Positions 1 through 9,158 of a stretch of DNA of 42,309 nucleotides are shown in pieces. How positions within the stretch are numbered: the first letter of the stretch is position 1; each line of letters starts with the position of its first letter. The notes below the pieces were generated by a model. The model searched no databases and was not told the DNA's origin. It worked only from the letters and a program-made list of their open reading frames with translations. Both the position numbers and the translations under genes were made by a program. Source of the stretch: Lachnospiraceae bacterium (GTDB taxonomy: Bacteria > Bacillota > Clostridia > Lachnospirales > Lachnospiraceae); NCBI GenBank assembly GCA_017521605.1, contig JAFXCD010000014.1, forward strand, positions 1-42,309, read 5' to 3'.

Positions 1-89
1 AAATTCTGGAAGGTAAGCATGATGATATACCTGAAGGTTACTTCTTAAATGCAGGAAGCATCGATGATGTTTTGGCAAAGGTTAAATAA
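1..89 (+). CDS. atpD: F1Fo ATP synthase beta subunit, C-terminal end (partial)
   Basis: The open frame enters from the left edge (first full codon at 3) and ends at TAA 87-89. It encodes 28 residues containing the EGKHDDIPE and GSIDDVLAK segments typical of the extreme C-terminus of the catalytic beta subunit of F-type ATP synthase. An epsilon subunit gene follows 14 nt later, which matches the usual atp operon order. Only the tail is visible, so catalytic motifs cannot be checked. Confidence 0.9.
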   Translation, partial: ILEGKHDDIPEGYFLNAGSIDDVLAKVK

Positions 90-103
90 AGGAGTAGATT
101 CCT

Positions 104-508
104 ATGGCAGAAAGTAGCTTTGAATTAAAGATTATAACACCCGACAGAGTGTTCTTTGAAGGTGTGGTTGACATGCTGGAAATGAATACTACAGAGGGAG
201 AAATCGGTATATTGCCGGGACATATTCCCATGACAGTTATTATCAAGCCGGGCGTTGCCAAGATTTATGAGGTAAACGGTGAGACTAAAGAGGCTGCCAT
301 TCATGCCGGTTTCTTAGAGATTCTGCCGGATAAGGTGACAGTTCTGGCAGAAATTGCCGAGTGGCCGGGAGAAATCGATATATCGAGAGCAGAAGCTGCA
401 CGTGCTCGTGCAGAGGCCCGTCTACAGGAGAAGGATCCTGATATGGACATGGCAAGAGCAGAAATCGCTCTGCTTCGTGCTTTGACCCGTATCAATGTGA
501 TTCGCTAA
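104..508 (+). CDS. atpC: F1Fo ATP synthase epsilon subunit
   Basis: This 134-residue protein is the regulatory and central-stalk subunit of the F1 sector; it couples rotation to catalysis and can inhibit ATP hydrolysis. The N-terminal beta-sandwich is clear (FELKIITPDRVFF, TTEGEIGILPGH, residues about 5-85), followed by the helical hairpin rich in Ala, Arg and Glu (about 90-134). The length is normal for the family. The ATG lies just after an AAAGGAG ribosome site and 14 nt after the atpD stop. It is the last gene of the atp operon because a strong hairpin terminator follows. Confidence 0.96.
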   Translation: MAESSFELKIITPDRVFFEGVVDMLEMNTTEGEIGILPGHIPMTVIIKPGVAKIYEVNGETKEAAIHAGFLEILPDKVTVLAEIAEWPGEIDISRAEAARARAEARLQEKDPDMDMARAEIALLRALTRINVIR

Positions 509-524
509 TTAATAAAGTGTATAG

Positions 525-558
525 AAGAGGTGGTTCAGACAACAGAACCGCCTCTTTT
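525..558 (+). terminator. Rho-independent terminator of the atp operon
   Basis: The arms AAGAGGTGGTTC (525-536) and GAACCGCCTCTT (545-556) form a 12-bp stem with one G-T pair and an 8-nt loop. A short T run follows. It lies 17 nt after the atpC stop. Confidence 0.85.
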
Positions 559-593
559 GCATATGATAAAGAAAAAGATAAAGGATTGAGAGT

Positions 594-995
594 ATGGACT
601 TTCGGCATCGTATTCTGCCATTTTATATGACTTATCCGGAAGTTACAGGTCGTTTTAATGAACGAGACCGTGACGCTATGAAGGATTTAGAATACCTACA
701 GCAATTGTATCCTTTGGAGGTTAGATATTTCCAAAAGAGAGTAGGTGAAATTTTAGACAGGATGGATTATGAGGGGAGCATCATTTATGATGAATATCCT
801 GACAGATATGGTCTTGAAAGACTTTTGGAGAGTATCTGGACTATTATTAAGAAGGAAGAACAGGACGGGGAATCGGACATTTCTGATAGTGCGGAAACCT
901 GGGAATGGATTAAGGCGCTACTTTTTGTGTTGCTGAATAACGAAATCTACAAACGCAGGAATGGTAATAGGAGACAATTTCCCAGATTATATTAA
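594..995 (+). CDS. Hypothetical protein, 133 aa
   Basis: I do not recognise this protein. It is soluble, acidic in the middle and basic at the C-terminus (YKRRNGNRRQFPRLY), and looks mainly helical. Seen features are an N-terminal FRHRILPFYMTYP segment, a charged run DEYPDRYGLERLLESIW (about residues 63-80) and a hydrophobic helix ALLFVLLNNEIY (about 108-119). It has no signal peptide or Cys motif. The ATG at 594 follows an AAAGGATTGAGAG ribosome site. It stands alone between the atp terminator and a bidirectional terminator, so it probably has its own promoter. Confidence 0.75.
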   Translation: MDFRHRILPFYMTYPEVTGRFNERDRDAMKDLEYLQQLYPLEVRYFQKRVGEILDRMDYEGSIIYDEYPDRYGLERLLESIWTIIKKEEQDGESDISDSAETWEWIKALLFVLLNNEIYKRRNGNRRQFPRLY

Positions 996-1008
996 TAGAG
1001 TTTATAGT

Positions 1009-1047
1009 AAAAAAGATGCAAATCATCAGGAGATTTGCATCTTTTTT
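1009..1047. terminator. Bidirectional terminator between convergent genes
   Basis: The arms AAAAAAGATGCAAATC (1009-1024) and GATTTGCATCTTTTTT (1032-1047) form a 16-bp perfect stem with a 7-nt loop. An A run on one side and a T run on the other let it work on both strands. It separates the 594-995 gene from the convergent aldolase gene. Confidence 0.9.
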
Positions 1048-1058
1048 AAATATATGAA

Positions 1059-2018
1059 TTATTTAATACCATAATATTCAGCCATAAACAGAATTTTTCT
1101 GGCCCAATTATGATGGGTTTTATATTCATTCATTCTTTCGCGGGAGGAACTGCCGGAAACAAGCTTGTTGCTTTCTTCACTCCAGTTTAAAATTGCCTTG
1201 GCGTCTTCATAGTCGTTGCGTGATACTTTATAGGCTTCGTTAATAATGGCAATCTGGTTGGGGTGAATGGCTGTTTTGCCCAGGAAGCCACAGAGCTGGT
1301 CTTCTTTTAGTTCGTTAGCCAGGCCGGTATCCCAACCGTCACCGCTATAGTATTCCCAAACAGGACCGGAAACAACATAATCCATACCAAATACAGTAAT
1401 AATATCCGAAAAAATATTATCAATAGGTTTGATGGAATGTATGGATTCATCCTTTTGTCTACGGAAACCAAATGTATGACATAAATCATTGCCACCTACG
1501 CGGATATTCAAAACATATGGTGCAATAGTATCCAGTTTTTCTTTTAAAGCATATAATATATGTGCCCTATGCTGCAGATGAATAATAGTCGGACTTTCGA
1601 AAATGGGCATCATATAAACAGGATTATTGGAAATGTTGTTTAGTTTTTCAATTGCTCCTATGTATGCATCCGCATTATCCAGTGCAAATTTTGGAATAAT
1701 AAATCCTGTAATAAGAGTACTTGCAGCTTCCAACTGATCAAATAGAAGTGGAATTTGCTCCGGATTTCTGACACGGATAAAAATTTTAGGTATATAAAAA
1801 TTTTGTGAAAGAGAAGCCTCGTGGATGCATTGCAAGGCGGTAATCAGCTTGCATTCAGCTTCCTGTACGCAATCGTCTTTGATAGTATCCTCCAGACACA
1901 ATGCCAGAGAGTATTTGTTGCCAAAACGTTCCTGTATTATGGACTTGGCAATGGATTCGTTATTGGCAGGGCAATATAATAACGCACCTACAGTGTAATA
2001 AATGGATAAATCTTTCAT
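1059..2018 (-). CDS. HpcH/HpaI aldolase / citrate lyase beta (CitE)-like protein of the Ter metabolite module
   Basis: This 319-residue protein resembles the CitE-like TIM-barrel aldolases that cleave or form C-C bonds on acyl substrates with Mg2+. In Ter loci such a gene recurs with two PRTases, an ATP-grasp enzyme and a HAD phosphatase; all of these lie within 17 kb here. Visible segments are VGALLYCPANNES near the N-terminus, KIFIRVRNPEQIP, PYVLNIRVGGNDL (metal-site region) and GFLGKTAIHPNQI near the C-terminus, the last being typical of CitE. I chose the ATG at 2018 because GAGGAC precedes it and homology begins there. The frame runs upstream to 2255, but that stretch is low-complexity and overlaps the divergent gene. 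The substrate is unknown. Confidence 0.85.
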   Translation of the reverse strand: MKDLSIYYTVGALLYCPANNESIAKSIIQERFGNKYSLALCLEDTIKDDCVQEAECKLITALQCIHEASLSQNFYIPKIFIRVRNPEQIPLLFDQLEAASTLITGFIIPKFALDNADAYIGAIEKLNNISNNPVYMMPIFESPTIIHLQHRAHILYALKEKLDTIAPYVLNIRVGGNDLCHTFGFRRQKDESIHSIKPIDNIFSDIITVFGMDYVVSGPVWEYYSGDGWDTGLANELKEDQLCGFLGKTAIHPNQIAIINEAYKVSRNDYEDAKAILNWSEESNKLVSGSSSRERMNEYKTHHNWARKILFMAEYYGIK

Positions 2019-2175
2019 AAAATAGTCCTCATATGAAAATAAATATAAACAATCTTTATCAATATAGCATATTATGCATAAAAATGGTAGATAAAAAAAT
2101 AAAAAAGTGATAAAATAATATAAATATATCATTAAATTTGGGGGATGAAAATATTTCAATATAAAAGGTGACAAA
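2019..2175. promoter_or_regulatory. Divergent AT-rich intergenic region of the Ter locus
   Basis: These 157 bases separate the aldolase (-) and the protease (+), so both promoters should lie here. The sequence is extremely AT-rich. On the minus strand an extended -10 (TGCTATATT) is visible near 2062-2070 without a good -35. The plus strand has several TATAAA-like sites that cannot be told apart by eye. A small palindrome GCATATTATGC sits at about 2067-2077. Confidence 0.4.
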
Positions 2176-3762
2176 ATGGAGAGCATTATAAACATACAAT
2201 ACAATAAAACAAAAATAACAGACATTGCTTCCTTTATTGGATTTAAAGGATTCACACAAGGTGAAACTAAGGAAGTATGCTTTGTCAGAGGTATAGGTGT
2301 TCATGGAGACTATATTTCTGAGATTGAAAGAATGGATAGTACACTCATGACGGAAATGAATCAGGGGAAGGGACTATATAGCCGCATAGAGGCTTTGCCG
2401 GTAATGAAAAGTGCAGAAGATATCAGCTTTTATTCTAACGCATATGACGATTGGGTGAAAACAGGAAAGAAAGAAATGAGAATTCACTCAACACGTGAAG
2501 AGGAAGGAAGAGCTGCAAGACTTTCAAAAGTTTGTCAGAGTATGGAGGACATATTTTTACAGGATAAAAAACAGGCAACGGACACTATGCTGAAAAATTT
2601 TCTGGTAAAGCTACTCTTTTGGTATGAAAGTGTTTTCAACCAAAATTGTTTTTTTTGGGATGACACAAAAATAATGAAGTTAGTGGCATTTAATATTGAA
2701 AAGAGACAAGAGTATTTATTTTTTTACATGGTAAGCTTGTTGGGGATTAATGTTCTTTTGCTTCAGAGTAAAGTAGATATTGGAGCAGAGGAAGAAAAGC
2801 TTGACTATTCTCAAAGATTTGTACTGGGTGAATTTAAAGAGATAAAGGTTCCGGTGTATCAATGGAAAGAATGTGTTGTGACGAGACAGGTAACACCACA
2901 AATTGCATCAAATCAAAATGATCTGAATAGTAATGGAAGGATTACAGTGAAGATTCCGGAAAGAAATCGCCCCAGCAGGCATCCGGCTTCTGATGTACAA
3001 AGGCAACAGAGTAATACACAGGAACAGAATGTTTCTGGTGGAAACAATTCTCAGCAGGGCAATCCCAGATTGGTTATTCCACCCAGACCGGGTGCATCCG
3101 ATACAAAAGCAGTAAAGTCAGGCAGACAGGTAAGTATAACCACACCTACACGTCCCGCGGTTACCAATAGTGGCGATCAAAGAGAGGAAAAAAGCTTTGA
3201 AGAGTTGGCTTTACTGGCTTCATCAATAGTGTTAATTACAGTATTTGACGCAAAAGGAGAAAGATTGGGTAGTGGTTCAGGTATAATGATAGGTAAAGAT
3301 GGATATATCCTCACTAACAATCATGTAGCCGCAGGAGGGAGAAGCTTTTCCGTACGGATAGAGGATGATGAGAAGGAGTATCTGACAGACGAGATTATAA
3401 AGTATCATTCGCTACTGGATCTGGCAATCATTCGAATTCAAAGACGATTAAATCCTATTCCTGTTTATAGAGGGAATAAGCCATTGGTAAGAGGACAGAA
3501 GGTGGTGGCTATTGGTAGTCCGCTGGGGTTGTTTAATTCGGTATCCAATGGAATTATTTCCGGCTTCCGTAAAATAGATGATGTGGATATGATTCAGTTT
3601 ACAGCACCAATTTCAAGAGGAAGCTCCGGAGGAGCGGTTCTTAATATGCAGGGTGAGGTTGTGGGAATCAGTACTGCCGGGATCGATGAAGGACAAAATA
3701 TTAATCTTGCCATGGGATATGAATGTATCAACATGTTTATACGAGGTTTTATACAAAATTAA
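2176..3762 (+). CDS. Trypsin-like serine protease with N-terminal YceG-like domain
   Basis: This 528-residue protein has three parts. Residues 1-230 form a globular domain; residues 138-226 align by eye with YceG 124-210 encoded next door (shared MLKN, VxLLQ and LDxxxR). Residues about 240-335 form a Pro/Gln/Asn/Ser-rich linker. Residues 340-528 are a chymotrypsin-fold protease of HtrA type with the complete triad: His383 (TNNHVAA), Asp415 (LLDLAII) and Ser484 (GSSGG), plus the GSPLGL strand. There is no signal peptide, transmembrane segment or PDZ domain, so it is probably cytoplasmic. GGTGAC precedes the ATG. Its place at the head of the Ter operon suggests processing of a Ter component, which is inference. 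Confidence 0.88.
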   Translation: MESIINIQYNKTKITDIASFIGFKGFTQGETKEVCFVRGIGVHGDYISEIERMDSTLMTEMNQGKGLYSRIEALPVMKSAEDISFYSNAYDDWVKTGKKEMRIHSTREEEGRAARLSKVCQSMEDIFLQDKKQATDTMLKNFLVKLLFWYESVFNQNCFFWDDTKIMKLVAFNIEKRQEYLFFYMVSLLGINVLLLQSKVDIGAEEEKLDYSQRFVLGEFKEIKVPVYQWKECVVTRQVTPQIASNQNDLNSNGRITVKIPERNRPSRHPASDVQRQQSNTQEQNVSGGNNSQQGNPRLVIPPRPGASDTKAVKSGRQVSITTPTRPAVTNSGDQREEKSFEELALLASSIVLITVFDAKGERLGSGSGIMIGKDGYILTNNHVAAGGRSFSVRIEDDEKEYLTDEIIKYHSLLDLAIIRIQRRLNPIPVYRGNKPLVRGQKVVAIGSPLGLFNSVSNGIISGFRKIDDVDMIQFTAPISRGSSGGAVLNMQGEVVGISTAGIDEGQNINLAMGYECINMFIRGFIQN

Positions 3763-3912
3763 TTGAATAGTAGAAATAAAGATGATATAATAGTAGAAAC
3801 TGCTTGAATACAGTAATTGATTAAAGCGGTTTTGGATATGATTATAATTATTTACATAAAAAGATTAATTGAAGTTAAGTTGACAGAGTGATAAGAAAGT
3901 AGTCCGGTATTT
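3763..3912 (+). other. Intergenic gap between protease and yceG
   Basis: This 150-nt AT-rich spacer contains TATAAT-like sequences (near 3787 and 3844) but no convincing -35/-10 pair or terminator. An internal promoter is possible but not demonstrated by the sequence. Confidence 0.3.
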
Positions 3913-6192
3913 ATGTTTGAACATGTAAAAATTCAGAATTTGGATGATTATTTCAAGGAACTAAGTAGCAGAAGTAATCAGGGAGTTTATTTTTATCGTA
4001 TTAATGCATATACTGACCAGGTTAGGGATTTTGTGGTGAAATATTATGAGGCGGCCAGAACTACCGGAGTAGTTATTGAAGGAAGGATTCCTAACCCGGA
4101 TGAAAAGAATTTGGCATATTATAATGAGATCATGGGAAATTCCTTTCAGGTGAGTAAACAATTTCTTGATGTAAGTTTGAGAAAATGGTTACCCAGGATG
4201 AGTGATTATCAGAGAAATACAGTAGCCGGTTCAATATATGACACGCTTGTATCCTTGCAAAATAGCGGAAAGAATGAAAATATGCTGAAAAATGCATATA
4301 TAAAGTTCATGTGCTGGCTGTATTATAAATTTGAAAGAGTAGTCAATCAATTGGGTAATGAGAAGATTCCTAAGATTCTATATGAAGGTAGTATCAGTAA
4401 TTATGAATTGATGTTGATAGAAATATTGGCAAATGCAGGTTGTGATGTGGTTCTCCTGCAATATGGCGGAGATGCGAATTATTTAAAGCTTGATTCTCAA
4501 TCCAGAGTATCAGATAATTTGACATTACCCAATATGAAGCCATTTCCTTCAGAGTTTAACTTGAAATGGGTTAGAGATGAAATTAAGAATAAATTAAATA
4601 GAGAGAGACTTTATGGCAAGAAACCTGAGGTGATGAACTGTACAAATGCTTGGATTCAAGGAAAAGGATTGGCAGATTTGAAAGTACCGATTCAGAACCG
4701 GGGAAATGATCCTAAATTGTTCTATAATTGCTTTTTGCGTATAACCGGTGTGGAAGACAAACTGACTTATATGAATGATCTGTATCAGTTGCAATTAGAA
4801 CTTAAAAACAGTGGAAGAAAACTTGTCATTGTGGATAAAGAGATAATGAATCCTGATGCTAATGAGATCAATAGCATTCAAAGAAAGAATTATTCCCGTC
4901 AGGAAGATATGATAATGGATTTATCCACAAATATCCGTTATACGTCTAATGCTGAATTGCAAAGAGTCATGATAAAGGCCTTTGTGGATGCTATATTGGA
5001 GGAGGGTAAGCAACCCGGTATCTCCTTAAATAAATTAACAAATAAAGCAGTTATACTGCTTTGTTGGCTGAAACGATATCAGGATAAATTGTTCCATAAT
5101 TGGAAGATGCCTGAAATAGGTGTTTTCATATATATGGGTGGATGTAAAAATGAAAATGAGGCGATGTTTTTAAGATATTTATCCAGGTTGCCTCTGGATG
5201 TGGCAATATTTGTGCCTAATCTTAATACCGCCTGTTGTTTGCAGGATAATTTGTTGTTTGAATTGAAGTATTCGAATAGCTTGATGATTCAGGAATTTCC
5301 GCAGGAAAGCACTGATATACATGTGGGGACGGCTGCATATCATGCAGAAAGAGAACTGGATACTATCATGTATAATGATTCCGGTATGTATCGGAATCAG
5401 CAATATAGTAAAGCAACAACTGTTATTTTACAGACTATGTGTGAAGAAATCAGTATTTTATGGCCACAGGAAGTGAAGTACAGGCATAATTTCAGTACAG
5501 TAAATGATATGGTTACCATACCTGTTATTTTTGCCAAGGTATCCGGTGTCAAGGATGGTGATGTAACAAAGTATTGGCAGGGGATTAAGGCATTGCTTAC
5601 ACAGGATACATTTTTGATTCAGCAGGTTCCTTTCTTACGAACTACCGATGAAAATCCTTTTAAGCAATATGCTACAGAGTTTTTTAAAAACGGAAAGCTC
5701 CAGAAAGCAAAGATAAAAGCACATCCTTCATATCAATATGGTGTATTGAGGGAAGAAATACAAGAACATATTTTAGACAAATTACAGCTTCTGATAGATC
5801 AGAAGATTATAAAAGGAACTTTTGAAAATGGTACGGAGTACACAATTATAGCAACTATATTGAATTTGCAAAAAGAGTTAATACGCATGATTCAAAAGTT
5901 TGATTTTACCAAAATGAATCCTAAGATTGTGTATATAAATACCACAGAAACTCCAATTTCCCTGGAGGATTCCATTTTGATAGCTTTTTTAAGCTTGGTG
6001 GGATTTGATATTGTATTCTTTGTTCCTACGGGATATCAAAGTATAGAGAAACACTTTAACAAAAAGCTGATGGAGGAGCATCAGGCCGGAGATTATGTAT
6101 ATGATCTGCAAGTGCCAAACTTTAATACTATCTCCGCAGCGACAAAAGGCCGTCAATCCTGGCGGGAAAAAATTTTCAAGAGAGGGAGTTAA
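3913..6192 (+). CDS. yceG: YceG-family protein of Ter loci (putative biosynthetic-module component)
   Basis: This 759-residue protein belongs by sequence and context to the YceG group found beside TelA and TerD genes in Bacillus and other Firmicutes; the biochemical function is unknown. I see a repeated unit: a helix with a CWL-like motif, then a Rossmann-like strand-helix-strand. It occurs around residues 124-210 (KILYEGS, CDVVLLQYGGD), 375-450 (GVFIYMGG, LDVAIFVPN) and 640-740 (KIVYINTT, FDIVFFVPTG). A second segment also repeats (FLRITGVEDK near 278; FAKVSGVKDG near 540). No membrane segment or signal peptide is visible. The stop is 2 nt before the telA start, so the genes are probably co-transcribed. 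The Bacillus protein is shorter as I recall it. Confidence 0.8.
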   Translation: MFEHVKIQNLDDYFKELSSRSNQGVYFYRINAYTDQVRDFVVKYYEAARTTGVVIEGRIPNPDEKNLAYYNEIMGNSFQVSKQFLDVSLRKWLPRMSDYQRNTVAGSIYDTLVSLQNSGKNENMLKNAYIKFMCWLYYKFERVVNQLGNEKIPKILYEGSISNYELMLIEILANAGCDVVLLQYGGDANYLKLDSQSRVSDNLTLPNMKPFPSEFNLKWVRDEIKNKLNRERLYGKKPEVMNCTNAWIQGKGLADLKVPIQNRGNDPKLFYNCFLRITGVEDKLTYMNDLYQLQLELKNSGRKLVIVDKEIMNPDANEINSIQRKNYSRQEDMIMDLSTNIRYTSNAELQRVMIKAFVDAILEEGKQPGISLNKLTNKAVILLCWLKRYQDKLFHNWKMPEIGVFIYMGGCKNENEAMFLRYLSRLPLDVAIFVPNLNTACCLQDNLLFELKYSNSLMIQEFPQESTDIHVGTAAYHAERELDTIMYNDSGMYRNQQYSKATTVILQTMCEEISILWPQEVKYRHNFSTVNDMVTIPVIFAKVSGVKDGDVTKYWQGIKALLTQDTFLIQQVPFLRTTDENPFKQYATEFFKNGKLQKAKIKAHPSYQYGVLREEIQEHILDKLQLLIDQKIIKGTFENGTEYTIIATILNLQKELIRMIQKFDFTKMNPKIVYINTTETPISLEDSILIAFLSLVGFDIVFFVPTGYQSIEKHFNKKLMEEHQAGDYVYDLQVPNFNTISAATKGRQSWREKIFKRGS

Positions 6193-6194
6193 CT

Positions 6195-7343
6195 ATGGGA
6201 CTTGATTTTAGTAAAACCAATACCCAACAGCAACAGGCTACACAGGTGGAAGAACCCAAGAAAGAAGTTGACGTAGTAGAAACCTATGATATTGTTGCGG
6301 ACAGACAGCAGTTAAACCAGGTGTTAGTAAATTCACCGGAAGTTGATGCTATCGTAAGCACTATTGAAATCGATAATATGGAATCTATCGTAACCTTTGG
6401 TGCAACAGCTGCGGAAGAAATTTCCAAAGCGTCAGATGTTATCTTGAATAATGTTAATATGTCACAGCTGGATAGTTCCAGCGAGATGCTTACTACATTG
6501 GCAAAGATAATGAACAAATTCGATATTGAAGAAATCCAGGATAATCCAAGCTTTTTAGGCAAGCTTTTTGGTGGTATGAAGAAGCAATTGGATAAAATAC
6601 TTGCCAAGTATCATACCATGGGGGAAGAAGTGGACAAGATTTATGTTCAGTTGAAGCAGTATGAAGCGGAGATTAAACAGTCCAACCGTAAACTGGATGA
6701 GATGTTTGATGTTAATGTGAGATATTACCATGAACTGGTTAAGTATATTCTGGCCGGTGAACAGGGTTGTCGTGAAATTGAGGCATATATTGCTCAGAGA
6801 CAGGCTGATATGGATGCTACCGGAGATAATGCCATTATGTTTGAAATTCAGTCACTTCAGCAGGCACTGATGATGCTGGAGCAGAGGACACAGGATTTGA
6901 GAACGGCAGAAAATGTTGCAATGCAGTCCATTCCTATGATTAAGACCATGGAATTCTCAAATATGAATCTGGTTAGAAAGATTAATTCAGCATTCATTAT
7001 TACGTTACCTGTATTTAAACAGGCACTGGCTCAGGCAATTATGTTGAAGCGTCAGCGTATCCAGGCAGAAGCAATTTCTGCATTGGATGAAAAGACCAAT
7101 GAAATGTTGATTAAGAATGCCAGAAATGCTGCTGAGCAGTCTAAGATGACTGCAAGACTGGCTTCAGGAAGTTCAATTAAGATTGAGACTTTGGAGACAA
7201 CATGGAGAACCATTGTGGATGGTATTGATGAGACGAAGCAGATTCAGGAAGATGCTCGTAAGCAAAGATTGGACGATCAAGCCAGACTGGCAAGTATTAA
7301 AGCTGAGTTTGACAAGATGTATAATATGCCCAAAACTAATTAA
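6195..7343 (+). CDS. telA: Toxic anion resistance protein, TelA/KlaA family
   Basis: This 382-residue, almost entirely helical and Gln/Glu-rich protein matches the TelA family (Bacillus YceH type), found with TerD proteins in tellurite and stress loci. Family landmarks are the [13 protein letters not shown] segment with [11 protein letters not shown] (about residues 115-135), the YHELVKYI and [17 protein letters not shown] region, and the C-terminal [22 protein letters not shown] segment. No transmembrane segment is present. It may be a coiled-coil scaffold, but the molecular role is not settled for the family. The start is 2 nt after the yceG stop behind AGAGGGAG. An 18-nt gap with AAAGGAGG leads into terD1. 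Confidence 0.93.
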   Translation: MGLDFSKTNTQQQQATQVEEPKKEVDVVETYDIVADRQQLNQVLVNSPEVDAIVSTIEIDNMESIVTFGATAAEEISKASDVILNNVNMSQLDSSSEMLTTLAKIMNKFDIEEIQDNPSFLGKLFGGMKKQLDKILAKYHTMGEEVDKIYVQLKQYEAEIKQSNRKLDEMFDVNVRYYHELVKYILAGEQGCREIEAYIAQRQADMDATGDNAIMFEIQSLQQALMMLEQRTQDLRTAENVAMQSIPMIKTMEFSNMNLVRKINSAFIITLPVFKQALAQAIMLKRQRIQAEAISALDEKTNEMLIKNARNAAEQSKMTARLASGSSIKIETLETTWRTIVDGIDETKQIQEDARKQRLDDQARLASIKAEFDKMYNMPKTN

Positions 7344-7360
7344 CAAAGGAGGAACAAGTT

Positions 7361-7942
7361 ATGCCAATTAATTTGTCAAAAGGACAGAAAGTAGATTTAA
7401 CAAAAGGAAATCCCGGATTAAAGAGTATCATGGTGGGTCTTGGATGGGATGTAAATGCATTCGATTCAGGTGCAGATTTTGACTTGGATGCTGCATGCTT
7501 TATGCTTGGTGCCAGTGGAAAGTGTCCTACAGAAAAGGAATTTGTTTTCTATGGTAACCTGGAGCATACCAGTGCTTCTGTAAAGCATATGGGTGATAAT
7601 CTGACCGGTGACGGCGATGGAGATGATGAGCAGATTTTTGTTGATTTAACCAAGATTCCTGCAGATATCGAGAAAATTGCATTTACTGTTACCATTTATG
7701 ATGCAGAAACCAGACGTCAGAATTTCGGACAGGTATCCAATGCATTTATCAGAATTGTAGATGATGCAACAGGTACAGAACTGATTCGTTATGATTTGGG
7801 AGAGGATTTCTCAATTGAAACAGCTGTTGTAGTCGGAGAATTATATAGACACAGCGGAGAATGGAAGTTTAATGCAATTGGTAGTGGTTTCCAGGGTGGT
7901 CTGGCAGCATTGTGTGGTCACTATGGTATTGATGTAGCGTAA
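7361..7942 (+). CDS. terD: TerD-domain protein, copy 1
   Basis: This 193-residue single-domain TerD protein belongs to a Ca2+-binding beta-sandwich family implicated in tellurite, phage, metal and envelope stress. Likely ligands are visible: GLGWD with Asp30, DFDLDA (Asp39-Asp43) and the acidic loop DGDGDDEQ (residues 84-91). The MGDNLTG and [14 protein letters not shown] segments are also standard. ATG 7361 follows an ideal AAAGGAGG. It is the first of three tandem copies and is most like copy 2. Confidence 0.95.
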   Translation: MPINLSKGQKVDLTKGNPGLKSIMVGLGWDVNAFDSGADFDLDAACFMLGASGKCPTEKEFVFYGNLEHTSASVKHMGDNLTGDGDGDDEQIFVDLTKIPADIEKIAFTVTIYDAETRRQNFGQVSNAFIRIVDDATGTELIRYDLGEDFSIETAVVVGELYRHSGEWKFNAIGSGFQGGLAALCGHYGIDVA

Positions 7943-7956
7943 AGGGGGAAAAAAGA

Positions 7957-8538
7957 ATGCCGGTTAGTTTACAAAAAGGACAGAAAGTTAGTTTAACAAA
8001 GGGAAATCCCGGACTTAAGAACGTAGTGGTTGGTCTTGGATGGGATGTAAATGCATTTGATACAGGCGGAAGCTTTGACTTGGATACCGCAGCATTTTTG
8101 CTGGCAGATTCAGGTAAGGTTGCAAGCTCTGATGATTTCGTATTTTTCGGTAATTTGAAGCATGTTTCCGGTAGTGTACAACATATGGGTGATAACACAA
8201 CCGGTGAAGGTGATGGAGACGACGAACAGATTAAGATTGATTTGTCTTTAGTACCTGCCAGTGTTACAAAGATTGCTTTTTCTGTTACCATTTATGAGGC
8301 AGAAGCAAGACATCAGAACTTTGGACAGGTAACCAATGCATATATTAGAATTTATAATGAAGCAAATGGCGAAGAGCTGTTAAGATATGATTTGGGAGAA
8401 GATTTCTCAATTGAAACAGCTGCTGTATTTGGTGAATTATATAAGAATGGCGATGAGTGGAAATTCAATGCTATCGGAAGCGGCTATCAGGGTGGCTTAG
8501 CAGCACTTTGCGATAATTTTGGTGTAGAAGTTGGTTAA
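7957..8538 (+). CDS. terD: TerD-domain protein, copy 2
   Basis: This is a second 193-residue TerD protein, colinear with copy 1 without gaps and clearly a tandem duplicate. It keeps Asp30 in [14 protein letters not shown] (Asp41, Asp43) and the EGDGDDEQ loop (84-91). The C-terminus ([16 protein letters not shown]) is nearly the same as in copy 1. Divergence between the copies is spread over the whole length, so the duplication is not very recent. A 14-nt gap with AAAGGGGG leads to ATG 7957. It was probably retained because related TerD proteins work together in larger assemblies, which is inference. Confidence 0.95.
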   Translation: MPVSLQKGQKVSLTKGNPGLKNVVVGLGWDVNAFDTGGSFDLDTAAFLLADSGKVASSDDFVFFGNLKHVSGSVQHMGDNTTGEGDGDDEQIKIDLSLVPASVTKIAFSVTIYEAEARHQNFGQVTNAYIRIYNEANGEELLRYDLGEDFSIETAAVFGELYKNGDEWKFNAIGSGYQGGLAALCDNFGVEVG

Positions 8539-8551
8539 GGAGGAGATTAAG

Positions 8552-9142
8552 ATGTCTATTAGTTTACAAAAAGGACAGAAGGTTAGCTTATCAAAGGATA
8601 ATGCAGGACTTGGAAAGGTTATTATTGGTTTGGGATGGGATGAAGTGCAGCAACCGAAGAAAGGCTTTTTCGCTCCTAAGCCGGCACCTATTGATTGTGA
8701 TGCATCTGCTATTTTATTACAGAACGGACATGTGGTTGATAAAGCAGATATTGTTTATTTCGGAAATTTGAGACATAATTCCGGTACTGTACAGCATATG
8801 GGAGATAACCTGACCGGTGCAGGCGATGGAGATGATGAGCAGATTGTTGTAGATTTATCACGTATTCCTCAGCAGTATGATAAGATTGTAGTTGTAGTTA
8901 ATATTTATCAGGCAGTACAGAGACAGCAGCATTTCGGATTAATTCAGAACGCATTTATCAGATTGGTAGATGGCAGAAATAATAGTGAGATGTGCAAGTA
9001 TAATTTAACAGATAATTATTCCGGTATGACAGCTATGATTTTTGGTGAAGTTTACAGACATAATGGAGAGTGGAAATTCACAGCTATTGGACAAGGAACC
9101 AATGATCCTGGTTTAGGTGAACTTGTAAACAGATTCAGATAA
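8552..9142 (+). CDS. terD: TerD-domain protein, copy 3 (diverged)
   Basis: This is a 196-residue TerD protein. I place the start at ATG 8552, behind AAGGAGGAG and giving [11 protein letters not shown], which aligns with copies 1 and 2; an upstream TTG at 8531 would only add seven residues. The metal-site strand differs: after GLGWD there is an insertion EVQQPKKGFFAPKPAP, followed by IDCDASA in place of DFDLDA. The AGDGDDEQ loop is intact. It may bind Ca2+ with altered affinity. The C-terminus ends with TNDPGLGELVNRFR, unlike the other copies. A hairpin follows the stop. Confidence 0.94.
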   Translation: MSISLQKGQKVSLSKDNAGLGKVIIGLGWDEVQQPKKGFFAPKPAPIDCDASAILLQNGHVVDKADIVYFGNLRHNSGTVQHMGDNLTGAGDGDDEQIVVDLSRIPQQYDKIVVVVNIYQAVQRQQHFGLIQNAFIRLVDGRNNSEMCKYNLTDNYSGMTAMIFGEVYRHNGEWKFTAIGQGTNDPGLGELVNRFR

Positions 9143-9158
9143 GAATAACAGTTTAAGC

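Noticed and set aside
2019-2255. N-terminal extension of the aldolase with several membrane-like segments
   Set aside because: It is low-complexity reverse reading of the AT-rich intergenic region and of the protease gene start. The ribosome site and homology place the start at 2018.
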